Shown piece by piece: positions 28,920 to 40,709 of a DNA stretch of 64,000 nucleotides. The position numbers were made by a program, and so were the translations under genes. The stretch is taken from the NCBI RefSeq assembly GCF_029909975.1, contig NZ_CP094516.1:5642001-5706000 (forward strand). Direction: 5' to 3'. The notes under the pieces are model-generated. The model was not told the origin of the DNA. It saw only the letters and a list, made by a program, of their open reading frames with translations, and searched no databases. This DNA is from Bradyrhizobium sp. ISRA430. Lineage in GTDB: Bacteria; Pseudomonadota; Alphaproteobacteria; Rhizobiales; Xanthobacteraceae. Position 1 is the stretch's first letter. Each line of letters begins with the position of its first letter.

Positions 28920-31130
28920 ATGGATCATTCGCCGCGCAACAGCACCGCCTCAGCCAGCGCGACCCGCATGGTCGACGTGCTGGTGCCAGTTGCGCTCGAC
29001 CAGACCTATTCCTACCGCGTGCCGCGCGGCATGGAGCTGAAGGCGGGCGATCTCGTCGGCGTGCCGCTCGGCCCGCGCGAGGTGCTTGCGGTGGTCTGGG
29101 CGGAAAATGCCAATCCCGATCCGCGCCTGCACAACCGCCTGAAGGACGTCAGCGAGAAGCTCGATCTGCCGCCGCTCAGGAGCGAGTTGCGTTCGGTGGT
29201 CGACTGGGTCGCCAACTACACGCTGAGCCCGCGCGGCATGGTGCTGCGCATGTGCCTGCGCATGGGCGAGAACCTCGGACCTGAGCGCGTGCGTGCCGGC
29301 GTGCGCCTGATCGGCGACCCGCCGAAGCGGCTGACGCCGGCGCGGCGACGGGTGATCGAGGTGCTGTCGGACGGGCTGCTGCACGGCAAGTCCGAGGCCG
29401 CCAAGGAGGCGGGCGTCTCGGCCGGCGTGATCGACGGTCTGGTCGATGAAGGCACATTGGTGGTCGAGCCAATGCCGCCGCCTCCGCCGCCGCCTGCACC
29501 CGATCCGGCCTATGGCCGGCCGGATTTTTCGCCGCTGCAGCGTGCCGCAGTGGATGCGATGCGCGCACTCGCCGCGAACGGCACGTTTCATGTCGCGCTC
29601 ATCGACGGCGTTACCGGCTCCGGCAAGACCGAGGTCTATTTCGAGGCGGTTGCGGAGACCATCCGGCGCGGCAAGCAATCGCTGATCTTGATGCCGGAGA
29701 TCGCGCTGACCGGCCAGTTCCTCGATCGTTTTGCGCAGCGTTTTGGCGTGCGCCCGCTGGAATGGCATTCCGAGCTCACCCCCCGCACCCGCGCGCGCAA
29801 CTGGGCGGCGATCTCCGAAGGAAGTGCGCCGGTGGTGGTCGGCGCGCGCTCGGCGCTGTTTCTCCCTTACGCCAATCTCGGGCTGATCGTGGTCGATGAA
29901 GAGCACGACCAGGCCTACAAGCAGGATGACGGCGTGCACTATCACGCTCGCGACATGGCGGTGGTACGGGCGCATATCGCAAAGATTCCGATCGTGCTGG
30001 CCTCCGCGACACCCTCGGTCGAGTCCGAGGTCAACGCCCGCAAGAATCGCTATCAGCGCGTCGCGCTGCCCTCGCGCTTCGGCGGCCAGCACATGCCGCA
30101 CATCGAGGCGATCGATCTACGCCGCGAGCCGCCCGCGCGCGGCCGCTTCATCTCGCCGCGGCTCGCCGGCGAGATCAGGACCGCGATCGAGCGGCGCGAG
30201 CAGGCGCTTCTGTTCCTCAATCGCCGCGGTTATGCGCCGCTGACCCTGTGCCGCACCTGCGGCCACCGCTTCGCCTGCACCATCTGCGACGCCTGGCTGG
30301 TCGATCATCGCTTCCGCCAGCGGCTCGTCTGTCATCACTGCGGCTTCTCGATGCCGCGCCCGCATATCTGTCCGAACTGTTCGGCGGAAGAATCGCTGGT
30401 CGCAGTTGGGCCCGGCGTCGAGCGCTTGCAGGAGGAGGCGGCCGCGCTGTTCCCGGAGGCGCGCACCATGGTGCTGTCGAGCGATCTCATCACCTCGATC
30501 GAGACGATGCGATCCGAACTTGCCGAGATCGCGGAGGGGCGTGTCGACATCATCATCGGGACGCAGCTCGTCGCCAAGGGTCATAATTTCCCGCGGCTCA
30601 ATCTGGTCGGCGTGGTCGATGCGGATCTGGGCCTCAGCAATGGCGATCCGCGCGCGGCGGAGCGCACCTGGCAATTGCTCAACCAGGTGATCGGCCGCGC
30701 CGGGCGCGAGCAGGGCCGCGGCGTCGGCTATCTCCAGACCCACCAGCCCGACCATCCCGTGATGAAGGCGCTGATCGCCTGCGACCGCGAGGCCTTCTAC
30801 GATAGCGAGATCGAGCTGCGCGAGCGCACGCTCTATCCGCCGTTCGGACGGCTCGCGAGCCTGATCATTTCCGCAGGCGATCGCCCGAGCGCCGAAGGCT
30901 TTGGGCGCAGGCTGGTTGCGCTCGCGCCGCGCGACGAGCGCGTGCAGGTCTTGGGGCCTGCGGAAGCCCCGCTCGCCGTGATCAAGGGCCGCTACCGCTT
31001 CCGCATCCTGGTGAAGTCGGCGCGCGGTTTCGACCTGTCCGACTATTTGCGCAACTGGCTCGCCGTCAGCCCGAAGCCGAAGGGCAATTTGAAGCTCGAG
31101 GTCGACGTCGATCCGCAGAGCTTTTTGTAG
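28920..31130 (+). CDS. priA: Primosomal protein N' (replication restart helicase PriA)
   Basis: A 736-residue PriA, full length. The N-terminal 3'-end-binding domain is followed by the helicase core with Walker A GVTGSGKTE and Walker B VVDEEHD. The zinc-binding insertion has paired cysteines CRTCGHRFACTICDAW and CHHCGFSMPRPHICPNCS. Motif V/VI includes IIGTQLVAKGHNFP and QVIGRAGRE. It restarts stalled replication forks. A proline-rich linker (PPPPPPPAPDP) precedes the helicase domain. It is divergent from xerC over 146 bp. Confidence 0.97.
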   Translation: MDHSPRNSTASASATRMVDVLVPVALDQTYSYRVPRGMELKAGDLVGVPLGPREVLAVVWAENANPDPRLHNRLKDVSEKLDLPPLRSELRSVVDWVANYTLSPRGMVLRMCLRMGENLGPERVRAGVRLIGDPPKRLTPARRRVIEVLSDGLLHGKSEAAKEAGVSAGVIDGLVDEGTLVVEPMPPPPPPPAPDPAYGRPDFSPLQRAAVDAMRALAANGTFHVALIDGVTGSGKTEVYFEAVAETIRRGKQSLILMPEIALTGQFLDRFAQRFGVRPLEWHSELTPRTRARNWAAISEGSAPVVVGARSALFLPYANLGLIVVDEEHDQAYKQDDGVHYHARDMAVVRAHIAKIPIVLASATPSVESEVNARKNRYQRVALPSRFGGQHMPHIEAIDLRREPPARGRFISPRLAGEIRTAIERREQALLFLNRRGYAPLTLCRTCGHRFACTICDAWLVDHRFRQRLVCHHCGFSMPRPHICPNCSAEESLVAVGPGVERLQEEAAALFPEARTMVLSSDLITSIETMRSELAEIAEGRVDIIIGTQLVAKGHNFPRLNLVGVVDADLGLSNGDPRAAERTWQLLNQVIGRAGREQGRGVGYLQTHQPDHPVMKALIACDREAFYDSEIELRERTLYPPFGRLASLIISAGDRPSAEGFGRRLVALAPRDERVQVLGPAEAPLAVIKGRYRFRILVKSARGFDLSDYLRNWLAVSPKPKGNLKLEVDVDPQSFL

Positions 31131-31147
31131 AGACAGGCCCTATCCCC

Positions 31148-31231
31148 GTCATTGCGAGCGAAGCGAAGCAATCCAGAATCTTTCCGCGGTGACAGTCTGG
31201 ATAGCCTCGTCGCTGCGTTCCTCGCAATGAC
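31148..31231. repeat. GTCATTGCGAG-type palindromic element
   Basis: About 84 bp, GTCATTGCGAGCGAAGCGAA ... CTCGCAATGAC, with CAATCCAGA and TCTGGATAG inside. Same family as 8306-8426 and 52715-52799. It lies just after priA. Confidence 0.85.
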
Positions 31232-31243
31232 GGGCGCAATAAA

Positions 31244-31273
31244 AAGCCCGCCGTCCCCCAAGGCGGCGGGCTT
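31244..31273 (-). terminator. Intrinsic terminator of rlpA
   Basis: AAGCCCGCCG / CGGCGGGCTT perfect 10-bp stem with a 10-nt loop. On the minus strand it runs into TTTATTG, so it terminates the minus-strand rlpA. It could also stop read-through from priA. Confidence 0.85.
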
Positions 31274-31357
31274 GTTCACGAGCGCATCAAGCGGCTCACG
31301 TCCTTGCGAACGGTGACGAGTGTTGCGCTTGTGATGAGAGGCGCTGGTCGTGCGCCT

Positions 31358-31855
31358 TTAGGAGACGACTTCAGCGGTGACGCGGCCGACGCCGGCACCC
31401 GTGAGGCCGATGGCGCGGGCGGCGCCCGTGGAGAGGTCGAGGACACGGCCGCGAATGAACGGGCCGCGGTCATTGATGGTGACGATGACGCTGCGGCCGC
31501 CATGGGTCACGCGCAGCTTGGTGCCGAACGGCAGCGAACGGTGCGCCGCGGTCATGGCGTTCTGGTTGAAGCGCTGGCCCGAGGCGGTCCGGCTGCCGGA
31601 CTCGTTGCCGTAGAACGAAGCCATGCCGGCGAAGCTGTGCCCCGTGCCGGACGTCGGGTTCATCGACGCGTTGGCATTGCGCCACTCCGAATTGGTCTCG
31701 GCCTGAGCGTCGTGGCGATGATGGTGGTGGTAGCGGTGATGCCTGGATTTGGCGGATGCCTCGGTGGCAGTTCCACCGATGAGGAGAGTTGCGGCGACGA
31801 AAGCAATCGCCGTGTTCGGCCGGGTTACGTACCCCAGCGTCTTCAATGACAGCAT
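31358..31855 (-). CDS. Septal ring lytic transglycosylase RlpA-family protein
   Basis: A 165-residue exported protein with a double-psi beta-barrel domain (GMASFYGNESGSRTASGQRF, TAAHRSLPFGTKLRVT, VTINDRGPFIRGRVLDLS). These include the catalytic-type aspartates of RlpA. The signal peptide ends near ATEASA (about residue 35). A natural His-rich stretch, KSRHHRYHHHHRHD, follows cleavage. No SPOR domain is present, unlike E. coli RlpA, so septal targeting is not assured. A CtrA-type box lies about 180 bp upstream. Confidence 0.9.
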   Translation of the reverse strand: MLSLKTLGYVTRPNTAIAFVAATLLIGGTATEASAKSRHHRYHHHHRHDAQAETNSEWRNANASMNPTSGTGHSFAGMASFYGNESGSRTASGQRFNQNAMTAAHRSLPFGTKLRVTHGGRSVIVTINDRGPFIRGRVLDLSTGAARAIGLTGAGVGRVTAEVVS

Positions 31856-31878
31856 TTAGTGATCCCTGCGCTAGTATT

Positions 31879-31892
31879 GCCACATATGTGGC
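31879..31892. promoter_or_regulatory. 14-bp perfect palindrome upstream of rlpA
   Basis: GCCACATATGTGGC, centred 31 bp upstream of the rlpA start codon. It suits an operator or an early-leader hairpin. No regulator is assigned. Confidence 0.4.
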
Positions 31893-32036
31893 CAGTGGAG
31901 CCCCCGTCACTCTGTGAGCGGTTTGGCGTTTCGTTTCGCAATGCGGCGTGAATTGGGCAGTAGTTCCGCTATACGTGCGATTGAAACATCTTGTTACTCG
32001 AACCGATATTCGAGGAATGTTCCGTAATCTTCGGCT

Positions 32037-32052
32037 TTAACGATTAATTAAC
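32037..32052. promoter_or_regulatory. CtrA-type box (TTAA-N7-TTAAC)
   Basis: TTAACGATTAATTAAC matches the full CtrA consensus exactly. It lies in the 636-bp gap between divergent rlpA and atpH, 182 bp from rlpA and 440 bp from atpH. Control of the cell-wall gene is more plausible. The gap is AT-rich between about 31960 and 32110. It also has a 7-bp-stem hairpin at 32149-32167 and no convincing gene. Confidence 0.55.
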
Positions 32053-32491
32053 CTCATCAATACTTACAAATACTGTAAAACGAAGTCATTGCTCCCGACG
32101 TTTAGAATTGGATAAGTATTCGGCGAGTGAAGCGAGGAACCGTAGATTCACGGCTCTGCGAGCCGTGTTCATGGCGGCTATGCGCTGAGGGCAGGAACGA
32201 AACGGGCTGTGGCTGCGCCAGGGCCGTCATCGATTCCGTGCTGTGGCAGGTCGGGGTCGCGGCATCGTGACGTGCGACGAACTGGCGAAGGAAGGCAGTG
32301 CCTTTAATTTGGCGTCATGTTGCACCTGCGCGCCTGCCATGCTAGCAAAGCCGCGATTTTACCGAACCCGGCACTTCCTGTGCCGGTCGAAAATCGAAGT
32401 CCCGCTTGAATTCCAAGGGCTTGGATCGCTAGGCGCCGCTTCGTGGCGACGGTTTTTCCCTTGCGAATTTGACAGCTAAAAGAGCGCGTCT

Positions 32492-34581
<2,090 letters not shown>

Positions 34582-34588
34582 CAGGGCC

Positions 34589-34700
34589 GTCATGGCCGGG
34601 CGAAAGCGCGAAGCGCGTCTTCGCACTTGATGTCCCGGCCATCCACGCAGCACTGCGTGGAAGACGAGACGTGGATGCCCGGCACAAGGCCGGGCATGAC
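34589..34700. repeat. GTCATGGCCGGGC-type palindromic element between atpA and atpG
   Basis: Bounded by GTCATGGCCGGGCG and GGCCGGGCATGAC, with inner fold-backs (TCCACGCAGCACTGCGTGGA). It fills most of the 174-bp atpA-atpG gap. Its RNA would form a long hairpin within the operon transcript. Confidence 0.85.
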
Positions 34701-34755
34701 GAATGGATAGGGTTGCGGTCGGGTCAAAAGACCAGATCGCCGGGGTGAACGAAGA

Positions 34756-35628
34756 ATGGCGTCACTTAAAGACATGCGGGTCCGCATCGCCTCCACCAAG
34801 GCGACGCAAAAGATCACCAAGGCGATGCAGATGGTCGCGGCCTCGAAACTGCGCCGCGCGCAGAGCGCCGCCGAAGCTGCTCGTCCCTATGCCGACAAGA
34901 TGAGCGCGGTGATCGGCAATATTGCGAGCGCGGCCGTGGGTTCGCCCGGCGCGCCGGCGCTTCTGGCCGGCACCGGCAGGGATCAGGTGCATCTGCTGCT
35001 GGTCTGCACCGGCGAGCGCGGCCTGTCCGGCGCCTTCAACTCCTCGATCGTTCGTCTGGCGCGCGAGCGCGCGCTGGCGCTGATGAACGAGGGCAAGGAG
35101 GTCAAATTCTTCTGCGTCGGCCGCAAGGGCTATGAGCAGCTCCGCCGCCAGTTCGAAAAGCAGATCGTCGAGCACATCGATCTGCGCAGCGTCCGCCAGC
35201 TCGGCTTCGTCAACGCCGAGGACATCGCCAAGAAGGTACTGGCCCGATTCGATGCCGGCGAGTTCGACGTCTGCACGCTGTTCTATTCGCGCTTCCGCTC
35301 GGTGATCGCGCAGATCCCGACCGCCCAGCAGATCATTCCGCTGGTCGTCGAGGAGGGCGCTGTCGCCAGCACGACGTCTTACGAATACGAGCCGGAGGAG
35401 GACGAGATCCTCACCCGCCTCTTGCCGCGCAACCTCGCGGTCCAGATCTTCCGCGCGCTGCTGGAGAACAATGCCTCGTTCTACGGTGCGCAGATGAGCG
35501 CGATGGACAACGCGACGCGCAACGCCGGTGAAATGATCCGCAAGCAGACGCTGGTCTACAACCGCACGCGTCAGGCCCAGATCACCAAGGAACTCATCGA
35601 AATCATCTCCGGCGCAGAAGCAGTCTGA
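34756..35628 (+). CDS. atpG: ATP synthase F1 subunit gamma
   Basis: A 290-residue central-stalk subunit. The N-terminal helix [35 protein letters not shown] and the C-terminal helix with [31 protein letters not shown] form the rotor coiled coil. It turns inside the alpha-beta hexamer to couple proton flow to ATP synthesis. It lies 34 bp before atpD. Confidence 0.98.
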   Translation: MASLKDMRVRIASTKATQKITKAMQMVAASKLRRAQSAAEAARPYADKMSAVIGNIASAAVGSPGAPALLAGTGRDQVHLLLVCTGERGLSGAFNSSIVRLARERALALMNEGKEVKFFCVGRKGYEQLRRQFEKQIVEHIDLRSVRQLGFVNAEDIAKKVLARFDAGEFDVCTLFYSRFRSVIAQIPTAQQIIPLVVEEGAVASTTSYEYEPEEDEILTRLLPRNLAVQIFRALLENNASFYGAQMSAMDNATRNAGEMIRKQTLVYNRTRQAQITKELIEIISGAEAV

Positions 35629-35662
35629 CCGGAAGCGAAATTCGGATCGAAGGAGACAGTAA

Positions 35663-37105
<1,443 letters not shown>

Positions 37106-37107
37106 GG

Positions 37108-37181
37108 GCGAATGGCGAGCAGGGAGTAGCGAGTAGTCTCGCTGCTCCAGCTCCATTCGCTATTCGCTACTCACCATTCGC
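37108..37181. repeat. Imperfect palindrome between atpD and atpC
   Basis: GCGAATGG (37108) pairs with CCATTCGC (37174), and GAGTAGCGA with TCGCTACTC further in. The composition is less GC-rich than the coding DNA and unlike the GTCAT-type elements, so it is a different repeat family. It occupies almost the whole 85-bp gap and ends 9 bp before the atpC start. Confidence 0.75.
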
Positions 37182-37190
37182 AGGTTTCTT

Positions 37191-37598
37191 ATGGCCACCT
37201 TCCACTTCGATCTCGTCTCTCCGGAAAAGCTCGCATTCTCGGGCGAGGTCGATCAGGTCGACATCCCCGGCGTCGAGGGTGACTTTGGCGTGCTGGCGGG
37301 TCATGCGCCGGTCGTGGCTGCGATCCGTCCAGGCATTCTCACCGTGACCACCGGCGGCAAGCACGAGAAGATCATCGTGCTCGGCGGTCTCGCCGAAATC
37401 TCCGAGAACCGCCTGACCGTGCTCGCCGACGTCGCGACCTCGCTGGCCGAGCTCGACCGCGCCCAGTTCGCCGAGACCATCTCGGAGATGGAAGAGGGCC
37501 TGAAGGAGAAGGAGGGCTCCGAACTGGACCAGGCGATCGAACGCCTCGACCACTTCAAGAGCATCCAGCACGAGCTCAACACGACGGCTATGCACTAA
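37191..37598 (+). CDS. atpC: ATP synthase F1 subunit epsilon
   Basis: A 135-residue epsilon subunit with the N-terminal beta-sandwich ([37 protein letters not shown]) and a C-terminal helical arm. It belongs to the central stalk and restrains ATP hydrolysis. It is the last gene of the operon. The repeat just upstream may affect its ribosome site, since no strong Shine-Dalgarno sequence is visible. Confidence 0.97.
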   Translation: MATFHFDLVSPEKLAFSGEVDQVDIPGVEGDFGVLAGHAPVVAAIRPGILTVTTGGKHEKIIVLGGLAEISENRLTVLADVATSLAELDRAQFAETISEMEEGLKEKEGSELDQAIERLDHFKSIQHELNTTAMH

Positions 37599-37648
37599 GC
37601 CCCGGGGCACCGCGCTCCGGGGCCGAACAAGAGATTTCTGAACAGAAT

Positions 37649-37678
37649 CAGCGCTCGTCACTACCGTGGCGGGCGCTG
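37649..37678 (+). terminator. Probable terminator of the atp operon
   Basis: CAGCGCTCG / CGGGCGCTG, 9-bp stem with one G-T pair, 12-nt loop, followed by AAACTTTGTT. A shorter GCCCCGG / CCGGGGC hairpin lies at 37599-37623 next to the atpC stop. Confidence 0.7.
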
Positions 37679-37681
37679 AAA

Positions 37682-37844
37682 CTTTGTTGCACCCTGCCGG
37701 CCGGGCCTCGGCCTGAAGGCCGCCGACGAGCAGACCGCCGTCAATGCGGCACTGGCTGACTGCGCCAAGCGCGCCAGCGATTGCCACGTCATCGCGATCG
37801 GCCCCTTCATGATGGGGCCGACGAACTATCGGCTAGCGTTGTGA
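37682..37844 (+). pseudogene. Remnant of an unidentified coding sequence after atpC
   Basis: One frame stays open to TGA at 37842-37844 without an acceptable start. It reads like a C-terminal protein end: AADEQTAVNAALADCAKRAS followed by DCHVIAIGPFMMGP. The segment resembles tails of exported Bradyrhizobium proteins with a paired-Cys repeat, but I cannot name the parent. It is best read as a decayed fragment. The rest of the 37599-38053 gap holds the atp terminator and one palindromic element. Confidence 0.35.
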
Positions 37845-37861
37845 CTCCGACCGTCCATTCC

Positions 37862-37989
37862 GTCATTCCGGGGCCCGAGCGGAGCGAGGGAGCCGGAATC
37901 CATCGGGCCGTAGAGTACGTGGATGAATGGATTTCTCTGATGCGCAATTGCGCATCATAGCTCGCGACTTCGTCGCGCCCCGGAATGAC
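37862..37989. repeat. GTCATTCCGGGG-type element with inner TGCGCAATTGCGCA
   Basis: Bounded by GTCATTCCGGGGCCCG and CGCCCCGGAATGAC, about 128 bp. It has the inner 14-bp palindrome TGCGCAATTGCGCA at 37941-37954. Confidence 0.88.
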
Positions 37990-38053
37990 ATCGAGTCAAT
38001 CAGAAGTCCCCGCAAGCGGGGGAGGTGAAGTGGCACCGGCGGACTCGCCGGTC

Positions 38054-38554
38054 TTATCTTGCGAACGCTGCGAACTGCTCCGCGACCGCGCGATACACCT
38101 CGCGCCGGAACGGCACGACGAGATCGGCGACGCGATCCAGAGCCTCCCAGCGCCACGCGTCGAACTCGGCGGGCTGGCCGTTGCGCGGCGTCAGCGGATC
38201 GATCTCCTCCTCGCGTCCGGTGAAGCGCAACGCGAACCATTTCTGGCGCTGGCCACGGAATTTCGCCAGCCGGTGGGTGTGAGGCCCGTCATAGGGCGGG
38301 AATTCGTAGGTGAACCAATCGGTCTCGCCGAGATAGTCGGCGCTGGTAACGCTGGTCTCTTCCCAGAGCTCGCGCAGCGCCGCGTCGCGCAGGTTCTCGC
38401 CTTCGTCGACGCCGCCCTGCGGCATCTGCCAGTCAAGGCCGGGCAAGATGATCTCGGGGCCATCGCCCTTGAACCGATGGCCGATCAGCACGCGGCCATC
38501 GGCGTTGAAGAGGGCGATCCCGACGTTGGGACGGTAGGGCTTTTGATTGGTCAC
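38054..38554 (-). CDS. rppH: RNA pyrophosphohydrolase RppH-type Nudix hydrolase (copy 1)
   Basis: A 166-residue Nudix enzyme with the box GGVDEGENLRDAALRELWEET, complete in its glycine and REXXEE positions. YRPNVGIALFNADGRVLIGHR and GQRQKWFALRFTGREEEID are RppH/dinucleoside-polyphosphatase signatures. RppH removes pyrophosphate from 5'-triphosphate RNA to start decay; relatives cleave ApnA. The start is GTG at 38554 (VTNQKPYRPNV). It follows a second, similar gene on the same strand, with a repeat between them. Confidence 0.88.
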   Translation of the reverse strand: MTNQKPYRPNVGIALFNADGRVLIGHRFKGDGPEIILPGLDWQMPQGGVDEGENLRDAALRELWEETSVTSADYLGETDWFTYEFPPYDGPHTHRLAKFRGQRQKWFALRFTGREEEIDPLTPRNGQPAEFDAWRWEALDRVADLVVPFRREVYRAVAEQFAAFAR

Positions 38555-38570
38555 TTGCAGATCCCTTGTC

Positions 38571-38721
38571 GTCATTCCGGGGCGCGCGGAGCGCGAGCTC
38601 GGAATCCATAACCACAGGCGGTCGTTGGTTGAAACCTCGTGGTCGATACCTGCCGCACGACTTCGCCCTGGGGTTATGGATCCCCGTGCCAGTGCGCAAT
38701 TGCGCACAAGGCGGGGATGAC
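38571..38721. repeat. GTCATTCCGGGG-type element with inner TGCGCAATTGCGCA, between the two Nudix genes
   Basis: Left end GTCATTCCGGGGCGCGCGG, right end GGCGGGGATGAC, so the two ends have diverged. It contains ATCCATAACCAC and, at 38693-38706, TGCGCAATTGCGCA. It separates the tandem rppH-type genes. Confidence 0.8.
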
Positions 38722-38750
38722 AAGCGAGAGCGCGGCGACCGGTAAGCCGA

Positions 38751-39257
38751 TCACTCATCCGCCAGCGCGGAAAATTCCTTCACCACGCGCTCGTAGACCG
38801 GGCGCTTGAACGGGATGATCAGCCCGGGAAGGTTCTTCATCGGCTCCCAGCGCCAGGTCACGAACTCCGCCTTGTGGCCGCCACCGCCGGGATGTTCGAC
38901 GTTGATCTCGCTGTCCTTGCCGGTGAAGCGCACCGCGTACCATTTCTGGCGCTGGCCGCGGTAGCGTCCCTTCCAGGCGCGGCCGGCGACCGTGCGCGGA
39001 ATATCGTAGATCAGCCAGTCCGGAACCTCGCCGAGCCGCTCCACCGAGCGCACGCTGGTCTCCTCATAGAGCTCGCGCTTGGCGGCTTCCCAGGTGTCCT
39101 CGCCGGGATCGACGCCGCCTTGCGGCATCTGCCAGACATGTCCCTCGTCGACATGCTCGATGCCGCCTGCGCGGCGGCCGATGAAAACCAGCCCATTCTT
39201 GTTGATCAACATCACACCGACGCAGGTTCGGTAGGGCAGATCCTCGTAACGTGCCAT
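38751..39257 (-). CDS. RNA pyrophosphohydrolase RppH-type Nudix hydrolase (copy 2)
   Basis: A 168-residue paralogue of the preceding Nudix protein, with box [21 protein letters not shown] and the shared [18 protein letters not shown] and [13 protein letters not shown] regions. [20 protein letters not shown] is a standard RppH start. By length and opening residues either copy could be the main RppH; the pair may have split RNA decapping from nucleotide hydrolysis. It lies downstream of the polysaccharide deacetylase gene with a 73-bp gap. Confidence 0.88.
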   Translation of the reverse strand: MARYEDLPYRTCVGVMLINKNGLVFIGRRAGGIEHVDEGHVWQMPQGGVDPGEDTWEAAKRELYEETSVRSVERLGEVPDWLIYDIPRTVAGRAWKGRYRGQRQKWYAVRFTGKDSEINVEHPGGGGHKAEFVTWRWEPMKNLPGLIIPFKRPVYERVVKEFSALADE

Positions 39258-39330
39258 TCCGCCAAACCTCTCGCATTCTGCCGGCAGGCATGCCGGACCG
39301 CCAAGACCCGCGCCGAACCAATTGATTGAT

Positions 39331-40551
39331 TTAGCTGGATTTTGATTTCAGCATCGCGGTTGTCAATGGCACCAAAAGGATACCCCGGTCGCCCAGCGTC
39401 TTGATCCAGGCGCCGATCCGCTCGATCGAGACCGGAAGCGCCGAGGCGGTGCCGACGGCGATGCCGCGCTCGCGCGCGACCGATTCGAGCTTGTTCAGGG
39501 CGCGGTCGATCTCGGTCGGGGTCGGCACCGCGTCGAGGGCGATATCGCCCTTGCCGAACGGCATCGACTGGCCGGCTGCAGCCTGGGGCGCGATGCTGCG
39601 CGGCGAGGAGCCGTCGTCGAAGAACCCGAGCCCGCGCTTGGCCGCCTCGCGGATGATCGGCTGCATCGCCGCGTCCGTCGCGACGAATCGCGCGCCCATG
39701 AAATTGGTGATGCCGGCATAGCCCTGCATCCGGCTCAGATGCCAATACAGGCGGTCGAGATTCTGGTCCTGGCTAAGCGAAGTCAGCAGGGTCTGCGGCC
39801 CCGGGTCATTGTCGGGAAAGTCGTAGGGCTCCATCGGGATCTGCAGGAATATCTCGTGGCGCTGCGCGCGCGCGCGTTCGGCGAGCTTGCCGGGATCTGA
39901 ACCATAGGGCGTGAAAGCCAACGTCACCGCCGACGGCAGCTTCATGATCGCATCGGTGGTCTTGGCCGCGCCGACGCCGAGGCCACCGATCACGATCGCG
40001 ACCACCGGCATCTTGGCGGCCTTGGCGCGGTCGGCATCCGCCGCATAGACGTTGAACGGTTTCACTCCGTCAGCAACGACCGGAATCATGCCGTAGCGCG
40101 ATTTCTCCAAGAGCTTCTGGTCGATCCCGGCCATGACGGGCGGCGGGGCGGACGCCGCGCCCTTGTCGCCCGCGTCGTCGCCACCGCCGATCACCACGTC
40201 GTGGCGTGTGCCGGTGGAGCCGTCGATCATGGTGACGGTCTTCTGCTCGCCCGGGGCCTGCTTCGGTGCCTCCTTGGTCTCGTGCTTGCTCTCGTGTTTG
40301 TTTTCTTGGCTAGCGGTGGCCGGCGCAGGCTTGTCGTCGCTGGCTTTCGGATCGCGGATCGCGATCCGCGTCATCGGCTCGCCGCCGAGCGGATCCTTGT
40401 TGAAGATGGCGAAGCCGGCAAAGGTCACCAGGAACAGGCCGAGCAGGACGGCCAAGGCCTGCATGAAGGTGAACGGCAGCCGCAGCCGGCGTTTCCGGCG
40501 CGGCGTATCCTGTCCGAGCGGGGCGCTCAGATCATCGGCCGTCTCAGTCAT
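39331..40551 (-). CDS. Divergent polysaccharide deacetylase family protein
   Basis: A 406-residue protein: a basic cytoplasmic start (RRKRRLRLP), one membrane anchor ([18 protein letters not shown]), a charged low-complexity linker (about residues 65-130), then a NodB-like fold typical of the divergent polysaccharide deacetylase group ([61 protein letters not shown]). In the genomes I know it follows envC and ctpA, pointing to an envelope role. The zinc-binding residues of classical deacetylases are not obvious, so enzyme activity is unproven. Confidence 0.88.
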   Translation of the reverse strand: MTETADDLSAPLGQDTPRRKRRLRLPFTFMQALAVLLGLFLVTFAGFAIFNKDPLGGEPMTRIAIRDPKASDDKPAPATASQENKHESKHETKEAPKQAPGEQKTVTMIDGSTGTRHDVVIGGGDDAGDKGAASAPPPVMAGIDQKLLEKSRYGMIPVVADGVKPFNVYAADADRAKAAKMPVVAIVIGGLGVGAAKTTDAIMKLPSAVTLAFTPYGSDPGKLAERARAQRHEIFLQIPMEPYDFPDNDPGPQTLLTSLSQDQNLDRLYWHLSRMQGYAGITNFMGARFVATDAAMQPIIREAAKRGLGFFDDGSSPRSIAPQAAAGQSMPFGKGDIALDAVPTPTEIDRALNKLESVARERGIAVGTASALPVSIERIGAWIKTLGDRGILLVPLTTAMLKSKSS

Positions 40552-40646
40552 GCGCGATCCCGAATCACTCAAGCCGACGATACCACGCCGCGGTCAAGCG
40601 GCGGCAGGCCGGGATTGGCCGGGGGACGCGGTGAGGAAGTCCAAGC

Positions 40647-40676
40647 AAAAAGGGCAGCTCCAGGAGCCGCCCTTTT
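40647..40676 (-). terminator. Terminator after ctpA
   Basis: AAAAAGGGC and GCTCC pair with GGAGC and GCCCTTTT around a short loop with one mismatch. Read on the minus strand the stem ends in TTTTTGC, 34 bp after the ctpA stop. It may separate ctpA from the deacetylase gene. Confidence 0.8.
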
Positions 40677-40709
40677 CGACAGTTATCGTGGTTGCCTTAG
40701 TTTGCCGGC

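Noticed and set aside
32243..32479. 78-residue open frame upstream of atpH
   Set aside because: No ribosome site, no similarity that I recognise, and placed where regulatory DNA is expected; treated as non-coding.
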